This document shows, piece by piece, positions 56,659-62,141 of a stretch of DNA of 62,141 nucleotides (the first letter of the stretch is position 1; each line of letters opens with the position of its first letter). The notes below the pieces were generated by a model. The model saw nothing but the letters and a program-made list of their open reading frames with translations. It was not told the origin of the DNA and made no database searches. Both the position numbers and the translations under genes were made by a program. The stretch is from Candidatus Aenigmatarchaeota archaeon (lineage in GTDB: Archaea > Aenigmatarchaeota > Aenigmatarchaeia > Aenigmatarchaeales > Aenigmatarchaeaceae), in NCBI GenBank assembly GCA_011773475.1, contig WVXN01000047.1, positions 1,979 to 64,119 of the forward strand, read 5' to 3'.

Positions 56659-57216
56659 ATGGTATTTAAAATTGTAATTTCAGAGCCAAAATCAAGGAAA
56701 GCCTGGCAAATAGAAAAAGATGCTCCTTCTTTAATGGGAAAGAAAATTGGAGAACAGTTTGATGGTTCTTTAATAGGATTATCTGGTTTTACTTTACAAA
56801 TAACTGGTGGAAGTGATAAAGATGGATTTCCTATGAGACCAGATTTAGAGGGTTCAGTTAGAAAAAAAGCTTTGTTGTCTAAAGGAATTGGTTTTAGAGG
56901 ATTTAAAAAAATAAAGAAAAAGAAATACAAAAGAAAAGGAATGAGAAAAAGAAAATATATAAGGGGCAATACAATATCTGAAAATATTATTCAAGTTAAT
57001 TGTAAAATTTTGGAAGGTGAAGGGAATATTCCTATGATTTTAGGTATAAAACCAAAAGAAGAGGAAAAGAAAGAAGAGGCACCAAAAACAGAAGCTCCAG
57101 AACCTGAAGTCGAACAACCTAAAGCTGAAATAAAACCAGAGAAACCAGCAGTAGAGAAAGAAGAAAAAAAAGAAGTTAAAGAAGAACCTAAGAAAGAGGA
57201 TGTTAAAGAGGGATAA
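56659..57216 (+). CDS. rps6e: Ribosomal protein S6e with Glu/Lys-rich C-terminal extension, 185 aa
   Basis: The S6e domain is residues about 1-128: FKIVISEPKSRKAWQIEKD, MGKKIGEQFDG, LTFTLQITGGSDKDGFPMRPD-like block and the KKYKRKGMRKRKYIRGNTIS basic block. A disordered tail of about 55 residues rich in Glu, Lys and Pro follows, which most archaeal S6e lack. Start ATG 56659 is set by GGGAGGTG at 56644-56651. It leads the S6e - zinc ribbon - aIF2-gamma operon. Confidence 0.92.
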   Translation: MVFKIVISEPKSRKAWQIEKDAPSLMGKKIGEQFDGSLIGLSGFTLQITGGSDKDGFPMRPDLEGSVRKKALLSKGIGFRGFKKIKKKKYKRKGMRKRKYIRGNTISENIIQVNCKILEGEGNIPMILGIKPKEEEKKEEAPKTEAPEPEVEQPKAEIKPEKPAVEKEEKKEVKEEPKKEDVKEG

Positions 57217-57332
57217 TGATGGAAAGATGTCCTGAGTGTGGTTGTGAACAGTTCTATGAGGATAAAACAAGAGGAGAAAAAGTTTGTGCAGTTTGTGGTT
57301 TCGTCATAGATATTAAAAAGAAAGGTGAATAA
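57216..57332 (+). CDS. TFIIB-type zinc-ribbon micro-protein, 38 aa
   Basis: CPECGCEQFYEDKTRGEKVCAVCGFVI is a complete two-pair zinc ribbon like the N-terminus of transcription factor B, with nothing else but a short basic end. The start overlaps the S6e stop (TAATG) and the end overlaps the aIF2-gamma start, so it is locked in the operon between two translation genes. May bind rRNA or RNA polymerase; unknown. Confidence 0.75.
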   Translation: MMERCPECGCEQFYEDKTRGEKVCAVCGFVIDIKKKGE

Positions 57333-58542
57333 AATTCCCAAAAAAGAAACAGACCCAAGATTGATACCAGAAGTTAATATTGGCACACTTGGCCATGTTG
57401 ATCATGGAAAATCTACTTTAGTTCAAGCCATTTCTGGTAAATGGCCTGCAGTACATTCCGAGGAATTGAAAAGAGGAATTACAATAAAACTAGGTTATGC
57501 TGATGCAACAATATACAAGTGTAGCAAGTGTAATGCTCTTTGTTCAACAGAAAAATGTTTAAATTGTTTTGAAAAATGTGAACCTGAGAGAACAATTTCT
57601 TTTGTTGATGCTCCTGGTCATGAAACTTTAATGGCAACTGTTTTAGCAGGAGCAAGTTTAATGGATGGCATTCTTTTTGTCATAGCAGCAAATGAGGAAT
57701 GTCCACAACCACAAACAAGAGAACACATGATGGTTCTAAACATAGTTGGAATAAAAAATGTAGTTATTGTGCAAACTAAAATAGATATAGTCAGCAAAAA
57801 AGAAACTTTAGAACATTATAAAAAAATAAAAGAATTTGTTAAAGGAACAGTTGCAGAAAATGCTCCAATAATTCCTGTTTCTGCGCAAAACAAAATAAAC
57901 ATTAAAGCTGTCTTGGAAGCCATTCAAAACAACATACCAACACCCCAAAGAGATAATTCTAAACCTACTAAGATGTTGGTTGCAAGATCATTTGATGTTA
58001 ACAAGCCTGGAACAGAAATAGAGAAATTAAAAGGAGGTGTTATTGGAGGTGCTTTAATAGAAGGTGAATTGAAAATAAATGATGGAATTGAAATAAAGCC
58101 CGGAGTTTTCTTAAAAAATAAGTGGGTTCCATTAAAGACAAAAGTTGTTGGCTTGCAAAAAGCAGGAAAGAACTTAGAAAAAGCTGGTCCAGGTGGTTTA
58201 TTAGGAGTTCTAACAGAATTGGACCCCGGTCTTTCAAAAGCTGATTATCTAGCTGGTTCTATTGCAGGAGTTGAACTACCTTCTGTTTTAGACAAACTAA
58301 ACCTGAAAGTTAATTTGTTTGAAAAATCCCTTGAAGAAAAAGTGGAACCAATAAAAGTAGGAGAAGAAATAATGTTAAATGTAGGAACAACAAGAACATT
58401 GGGAATTGTTAAAGATGTTAAAAAAGATGTTATTGAAATGGAATTAAAATTGCCAGTCTGTGCTGATAAAAATGATAAAGTTGTTTTGTCTAGAAAAATA
58501 TCAGAAAGATGGAGACTAATTGGCTATTCTGAAATCGTTTAA
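57325..58542 (+). CDS. eif2g: Translation initiation factor aIF2, subunit gamma
   Basis: Delivers initiator tRNA. Motifs: GTLGHVDHGKST (about residues 20-31), SEELKRGITIKLGYAD (switch 1), the zinc knuckle CSKCNALCSTEKCLNCFEKC (about 64-83), DAPGHETLMATVLAGASLMDG and QTKID. The C-terminal domains II and III with TRTLGIVKD are complete; 405 aa is normal. GTG start at 57325, inside the preceding gene. Confidence 0.95.
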   Translation: MNKIPKKETDPRLIPEVNIGTLGHVDHGKSTLVQAISGKWPAVHSEELKRGITIKLGYADATIYKCSKCNALCSTEKCLNCFEKCEPERTISFVDAPGHETLMATVLAGASLMDGILFVIAANEECPQPQTREHMMVLNIVGIKNVVIVQTKIDIVSKKETLEHYKKIKEFVKGTVAENAPIIPVSAQNKINIKAVLEAIQNNIPTPQRDNSKPTKMLVARSFDVNKPGTEIEKLKGGVIGGALIEGELKINDGIEIKPGVFLKNKWVPLKTKVVGLQKAGKNLEKAGPGGLLGVLTELDPGLSKADYLAGSIAGVELPSVLDKLNLKVNLFEKSLEEKVEPIKVGEEIMLNVGTTRTLGIVKDVKKDVIEMELKLPVCADKNDKVVLSRKISERWRLIGYSEIV

Positions 58543-58550
58543 ATGATAAC

Positions 58551-59012
58551 ATGAAATGTGAAAGATGTGGGAAAGTAGAAGGAGAATATTTATGCTCAGT
58601 TTGTAAAAGAGTTGTATGTTCAGACTGTAAAGTTGTGGACAAAGGAAAAGTTTTTTGTGCAGACCATGCCCCTAAAACTATTGCTCCAACTAAAACTCCT
58701 GCCCCAATTCAACCTCCTCAATCAAAAAAAGAGCCTACAATTTTTAAAATCTTAAGAGAACTTATTTATACCTTTTTAATACTACTTATTGGAATTATCA
58801 TAATCTTTGCTATTTCCAATTATTTTATTTCTGACTTATTGAGTTCAATTGCAGAAACAGTATCTGATATCCTTCCCGAACTCGAATTTGTATTTCTTTT
58901 TTTAACATACTTTGAGTCAGCGGGTCTGTATGCGATTATAACACTAGTTATAATTGTAGTGCTCTTAATAATGGTTTATAAGCTAAAAAAGCGTTCATAT
59001 AAAAATATTTAA
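58551..59012 (+). CDS. B-box-type zinc-finger membrane protein, 153 aa
   Basis: N-terminal Cys/His cluster CERCGKVEGEYLCSVCKRVVCSDCKVV..KVFCADH (about 3-40), typical of B-box-like zinc fingers found with archaeal membrane proteins. A Pro-rich linker follows, then two transmembrane helices (about 69-92 and 125-145) and a basic end. Cytoplasmic zinc domain tethered to membrane. Confidence 0.75.
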   Translation: MKCERCGKVEGEYLCSVCKRVVCSDCKVVDKGKVFCADHAPKTIAPTKTPAPIQPPQSKKEPTIFKILRELIYTFLILLIGIIIIFAISNYFISDLLSSIAETVSDILPELEFVFLFLTYFESAGLYAIITLVIIVVLLIMVYKLKKRSYKNI

Positions 59013-59035
59013 ACTTGAGCGTACAATTGTTTGTT

Positions 59036-60436
59036 ATGAAAAGGGTTGTATTTTCGTTTCTTTTAACATTTCTTATACTCAGTTCAATAGGACTGGCTCA
59101 GGATTTTTCAATAGATGTGGATGTAAAGGACTTTTATGTTGCAACTCATACAGATTACATAACTTTGAAAATAAACAATCCAATGTCAGAAGACTGGTTT
59201 TCAATAAGCCTTATAGGACCAGAGGACTGGGTTAAGGCTGAAGCATTTTCTTTAAGAGTTCCAACAGCTGGAAGTGAAACAACACTCATAAAGGTTGAAC
59301 CTCCAAAAGATGTTGTACCACTACTTTATCCTTATCAATACTTTCTTAAAATAAAAAGAATTAGCACGGGTTCTGTTTTAGAAGAAAAAATATTATTAAA
59401 GATTAAACAGATAACAAATGCTATAATAAAAGATTTTAAATTGAGTTGTACTAGTTGTATGGACAAGGTTGATATCTCTGGAACAGTTTATAATGTTGGT
59501 TCTAATCCAATAGATCTTTCAATAGTTTTTAATTTAGGAGGCCAGACAAAAACACTTCATATAGGCTTTGTTAATGTATTTGGTAAAGAAGAGTTTGAGA
59601 CTAGCTTTTCTTTGAAAAACTGGAAACCTGGAGATTATAATGTTGAAGCAAAATTAATTGATGTTGAAGGAAGATTAATGTATGAAGAATCAGGATCATT
59701 TAAAATACCATTTATAGAAAACATAATTTATGATAGAGATGTTTCATCAACAATTTTTGGTGCCACTGTAACAGTGACTGCAACAAACGAGGGGAACAGT
59801 GCTTCTGAAGCTGATTTAAAATCTGTTGCTCCTCAAACATGGTATTCTATATATTCAGGACCTTCACCAACAGGAATGGCAATTGGTGAGCACTACTATT
59901 GGAAAGTTCAATTAGAACCAAATGAGAGCAAGAGCATAACTTATTCAGAAGTCTATTGGCCAACATATGTTATCATATTATTCATTATTGCGATCATAGG
60001 TTTAGCTTATTGGCAATCAAAAGCTTTTGACTTTTCTAAGATTATTCATGGTAGCAGAAGAGCTAAAGCTGGAAAAAACATTTCAGTCTCTTTACATATA
60101 AAAGGCAAGAAAAACGGAGTTGACAGAGCAGTTGTAAAAGATGTTGTTCCTTCTGGATATTCCATTGTGGATAAATTTGAAACTGTGAAACCTATAATAA
60201 GAAAAATAGCTAATGGTGTTGAGCTTAATTGGAAAGTAGGAAAATTAAAACCACAAGAAGAAAGAGTTCTCCATTACACAATCAAACCAACAGCAGAAGC
60301 TAAAACAAAGAAACTACCTCCAGCAAGAGCAAGGGCGCTCCATAAAAAGAAAATTGTCCATAGAAAATCTAATAAAATTTCTTTAAGCCCAGAAAAAGAA
60401 GAAGTAAAATTCGTTACAGTGAAAGTAAGGAAATAA
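59036..60436 (+). CDS. Membrane-anchored envelope protein with Ig-like domains, 466 aa
   Basis: Signal peptide MKRVVFSFLLTFLILSSIGLAQ, then three beta-sandwich domains of the NEW3/CARDB kind (DYITLKINNPMSEDWF; VDISGTVYNVGSNPID; ATVTVTATNEGNSAS), a single transmembrane helix (about 310-328, YVIILFIIAIIGLAYW) and a further beta domain plus a basic tail on the far side. The last domain (VSLHIKGKKNGVDRAVVKDVVPSGYSIV) resembles DUF11-type repeats. Likely structural surface or assembly protein. ATG 59036 is preferred over the TTG at 59015 since it starts a signal peptide. Confidence 0.65.
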   Translation: MKRVVFSFLLTFLILSSIGLAQDFSIDVDVKDFYVATHTDYITLKINNPMSEDWFSISLIGPEDWVKAEAFSLRVPTAGSETTLIKVEPPKDVVPLLYPYQYFLKIKRISTGSVLEEKILLKIKQITNAIIKDFKLSCTSCMDKVDISGTVYNVGSNPIDLSIVFNLGGQTKTLHIGFVNVFGKEEFETSFSLKNWKPGDYNVEAKLIDVEGRLMYEESGSFKIPFIENIIYDRDVSSTIFGATVTVTATNEGNSASEADLKSVAPQTWYSIYSGPSPTGMAIGEHYYWKVQLEPNESKSITYSEVYWPTYVIILFIIAIIGLAYWQSKAFDFSKIIHGSRRAKAGKNISVSLHIKGKKNGVDRAVVKDVVPSGYSIVDKFETVKPIIRKIANGVELNWKVGKLKPQEERVLHYTIKPTAEAKTKKLPPARARALHKKKIVHRKSNKISLSPEKEEVKFVTVKVRK

Positions 60437-60474
60437 TTACAAACCTTTATAAACAAAATATTTTAATAAAAAAT

Positions 60475-61173
60475 ATGAAGAAACAAAAGGATTTTTCTAA
60501 GAGAATACTGGTTGGAATTACTGGACATAAAGATAGCCATTGGAAAAATAAGTTAAAGGAGATTAATAAACTTGAGATTTCTAAAATAGCTTTGTTCTTA
60601 GAACGTTTTAGCAGTCCACAAAGGAAAAGAATCTATAAAGCTCTTTTAACTTCTAAAATCAAAAAAATCCCTTTAGTTCATATTAGAAATGATATGAGGA
60701 AAGAAGAACTTGTCTTTCTTGTTAAGAATTTTTACTCTTCATACCTTACTATCCACGAAGATAGTTTTAAAGTTTTAAAGAAATGGAAGGGTTTCTACAA
60801 ACACTTATTTTTAGAGATGAATACAGATAATTTCGTTTCAGATTCTGTAAATGTGGGTAAAGTTGGTGGATTTTGTGTAGATCTTGCTCATTTTAAAAAA
60901 GAAGAAGAAAGATGGTCAAAAGAATTTGAATATATTATTAAAAGAAGAAAAATATCTAAGTTTTTTGCCTGTAATCACTTAAATGGATACACATTCGAGA
61001 AAGATACTGATCTACATACAATAAAAAATCTAAAGGATTTTAATTATCTAAAAACACTACCAAAATTTTTGTTCGGAGACATTATTGGTTTAGAAACTGA
61101 AAATGGGATATTTAAACAATTAGAATTTAAAAAACATCTAGTTAAATTGTTGAATCAATTGTTTAACAAGTAA
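60475..61173 (+). CDS. TIM-barrel-like (xylose isomerase/AP endonuclease-like) protein, 232 aa
   Basis: Probably a TIM barrel: strand-like ends IPLVHIRNDMRKEEL, YLTIHEDSF, HLFLEMNTDNF, GGFCVDLAHFKKEEERW, FACNHLNGY and the C-terminal EFKKHLVKLLNQ. The His/Asp residues at strand ends (HIRND, LEMN, DLAHF, CNHLNG) match metal ligands in the sugar isomerase/endonuclease IV superfamily. Exact function unknown. Confidence 0.5.
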   Translation: MKKQKDFSKRILVGITGHKDSHWKNKLKEINKLEISKIALFLERFSSPQRKRIYKALLTSKIKKIPLVHIRNDMRKEELVFLVKNFYSSYLTIHEDSFKVLKKWKGFYKHLFLEMNTDNFVSDSVNVGKVGGFCVDLAHFKKEEERWSKEFEYIIKRRKISKFFACNHLNGYTFEKDTDLHTIKNLKDFNYLKTLPKFLFGDIIGLETENGIFKQLEFKKHLVKLLNQLFNK

Positions 61174-61215
61174 ACAAATAAATTTTTAAATACTTGTAAA
61201 ATTAATTCTGAATAT

Positions 61216-61328
61216 CCCGACTTAGCTCAATAGTAGAGCGATCGGCTGTAGAGTTTTACTTTATAGTATTGCTCACCAGCAATTGCTCAGAAACCGATAG
61301 GTTGAGGGTGCGAATCCCTCAGTCGGGA
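61216..61328 (+). tRNA. tRNA-Tyr (GUA anticodon) with 41-nt intron
   Basis: Acceptor CCCGACT (61216-61222) pairs with AGTCGGG (61321-61327), discriminator A, and the first pair C-G is archaeal tRNA-Tyr identity. Anticodon stem ATCGG/CCGAT with loop CTGTAG...A interrupted after position 37 by an intron of 41 nt (about 61252-61292). D loop AATAGTA has A at 18 with G19 kept, and the T loop reads TGCGAAT, so position 55 is G instead of U. CCA is not encoded. TATA TTTTTAAATA lies about 25 nt upstream. Confidence 0.9.
61252..61292 (+). other. Intron of tRNA-Tyr
   Basis: Lies between positions 37 and 38, the canonical archaeal site. Contains the paired GCTCACCAGCAATTGC part that can fold back; removal would need splicing endonuclease and RtcB. 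Confidence 0.8.
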
Positions 61329-61333
61329 CAATT

Positions 61334-61474
61334 TTAAGAATTCTTTTCATTTTTAGCTTTTTCCTTTAATTTTCTATACTCTTCCCTTCTAAGAAACTTC
61401 TTAAATATTTTTTTAAAAGAATAAGATATAGTTACTTCAAAACCTCTTTTTTGTTCTATTTTAACATATGACAT
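61334..61474 (-). CDS. Small basic protein, 46 aa
   Basis: MSYVKIEQKRGFEVTISYSFKK then a basic helical end. Lies 14 nt after the end of the membrane-protein gene on the same strand, so the two form a pair. No recognised family, no clear ribosome-binding site. Its stop is 6 nt from the tRNA-Tyr 3' end. Confidence 0.45.
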   Translation of the reverse strand: MSYVKIEQKRGFEVTISYSFKKIFKKFLRREEYRKLKEKAKNEKNS

Positions 61475-61488
61475 TTGATAGGATAATT

Positions 61489-61860
61489 CTACTCCCTCGG
61501 GAATTTATTAAGAATTCTCTTTATTTCCAAGAAATACGATATTAAAAGTGGTATTATAAATAATCCAATTCCAGTTAGATCATTGAAAAAGCTACCGAAA
61601 CTAACAGATATTACATAGAGTATGAAAGCAGTGTCTATTCTTCCTTCAAAACTGGTTTTCTTTCTAAAATGATTAAATATAAGAAAAATAATAAGTGAGA
61701 AAATAACAGTCGTTGCCATGATTGAAATAATGTAATAAATTAATCGGAAATTAAAAAACAAGAGAAAATTATTTATTAAAATATTGTATATTGGGAATAA
61801 AAATCCTATTAAAAATAGTAAAAGCCACTGCCAGATTTTCAATTTCTTGGTTTCCATCAT
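61489..61860 (-). CDS. Small polytopic membrane protein, 123 aa
   Basis: Three or four transmembrane segments (about 9-33, 38-60, 78-93 and 97-112). The short basic start METKKLKIWQW and mixed helices give no family. An ATG one codon upstream is chosen by the frame start at 61860. TATA-like AATTATTTAG lies upstream. Confidence 0.6.
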   Translation of the reverse strand: MMETKKLKIWQWLLLFLIGFLFPIYNILINNFLLFFNFRLIYYIISIMATTVIFSLIIFLIFNHFRKKTSFEGRIDTAFILYVISVSFGSFFNDLTGIGLFIIPLLISYFLEIKRILNKFPRE

Positions 61861-61895
61861 ATTATATAATTATTTAGCCCGCTTAAAAATGAAAC

Positions 61896-61904
61896 CTTTA
61901 AATA
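61896..61904 (+). promoter_or_regulatory. TATA box for 5S rRNA
   Basis: CTTTAAATA, about 25 nt before the 5' end at 61928. Very similar elements precede tRNA-Tyr (61183) and tRNA-Asp (TATTTAAATATA near 62062). Confidence 0.6.
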
Positions 61905-61927
61905 TTTTTGAGAATTAACTAATGATT

Positions 61928-62044
61928 GGTTGCCGATCAAAGAGAGATGGCAAGACCCGTTCCCATTTCGAACACGGCAGTGAATCGTCTCATCGATCTG
62001 GGTTGTACTATCGAAAAGATGGGAAGCTCAGAAAGTTGGCAACC
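61928..62044 (+). rRNA. 5S ribosomal RNA
   Basis: Helix I: GGTTGCC (61928-61934) pairs with GGCAACC (62038-62044). The conserved CCCATTTCGAACACGGCAGT block (about 61962-61981) is present. Length about 117-121 nt. It has its own TATA box and is followed by tRNA-Asp, not linked to 23S. Confidence 0.93.
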
Positions 62045-62096
62045 GCTACTTTTCTGGAAAGTATTTAAATATAATTGTAAATAAAAGAATAGATAT

Positions 62097-62141
62097 GCCT
62101 CGGTAGTATAGTGGTTAGTATACGAGCCTGTCGAGCTTGTG
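62097..62141 (+). tRNA. tRNA-Asp (GUC anticodon), 5' part, cut by window end
   Basis: Acceptor GCCTCGG begins at 62097; the anticodon loop CTGTCGA gives GUC. The window ends inside the variable region, so T arm and 3' acceptor are not visible. Own TATA box at about 62061-62071. Confidence 0.85.

Noticed and set aside
56991..57386. Minus-strand frames opposite the S6e tail
   Set aside because: Ser/Phe-rich shadows of the Glu/Lys-rich tail codons.
61174..61215. Search for a further tRNA upstream of tRNA-Tyr
   Set aside because: Only a TATA box and AT-rich leader are present.

Overview
The window is AT-rich archaeal DNA. Archaeal signatures are a 23S rRNA 3' end, an archaeal-type RNase P RNA, Sec61-beta, S26e, S6e, RpoF, aIF2-gamma, aIF5B, Trm1, RtcB with archease, a mevalonate-type isoprenoid set, TATA-box promoters with mostly leaderless or very short-leader genes, class III (type IV pilin-like) signal peptides and an intron-containing tRNA-Tyr. 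Unlinked rRNA genes (23S at the left edge, 5S at 61.9 kb), an rRNA intron and many small orphan proteins suggest a DPANN-like lineage of the Woesearchaeota/Pacearchaeota kind. That placement is inference.

Layout: 0-1.4 kb holds the 3' end of 23S rRNA, interrupted by a ~180-nt intron, then an unknown gene and RNase P RNA. 1.6-4.9 kb carries a DEAD-box helicase, Sec61-beta and small membrane proteins. 5.0-6.5 kb is a run of a TudS-like gene followed by five tiny unknown proteins. 6.5-15.7 kb (minus strand) is a complete-looking type IV pilus locus: pilins, a secretion ATPase, two GspF/TadC-type platform proteins, a coiled-coil protein and several membrane-anchored pilin-like proteins, with most junctions overlapping. 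15.8-27 kb has argS, a second TudS-like gene, TrmB-type regulators with one stand-alone effector-domain protein, archease/rtcB, S26e-rpoF-DUF655-MGMT-like, trm1 and a HAD-like gene. 27-33 kb is an isoprenoid cluster: prenyltransferase, isopentenyl phosphate kinase, mevalonate kinase, a mevalonate (di)phosphate decarboxylase and a second GHMP kinase, with a matching inverted repeat in front of two of the genes.

33.1-51.2 kb is an accessory island of about 30 small, mostly unrelated genes (methyltransferases, APH-like kinase, YkgJ-like, phosphoribosyltransferase-like, winged-helix proteins, HExxH peptidase, peptidase E, CYTH, cupin, secreted micro-proteins). Nearly every gene is its own transcription unit behind one of a few recurrent promoter modules, and these modules often begin at, or overlap, the stop codon of the previous gene. 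Long exact repeats cover some of these promoters. The island lies between the mevalonate cluster and an IPP-isomerase-like Nudix gene (catalytic Cys apparently replaced by Ala) plus a stand-alone piece resembling the C-terminus of class II HMG-CoA reductase.

52.8-62.1 kb returns to core genes: aIF5B, TauE/SafE permease, a DUF1624-like membrane protein, a secreted calcium-repeat protein, S6e - zinc ribbon - aIF2-gamma, two membrane/envelope proteins, a TIM-barrel-like protein, tRNA-Tyr with intron, 5S rRNA and the start of tRNA-Asp. The most unusual things seen are the promoter-cassette island, the orphan HMG-CoA-reductase tail, the paired operators in the isoprenoid cluster, the small-protein run at 5.4-6.5 kb, the rRNA intron and the altered elbow of tRNA-Tyr.
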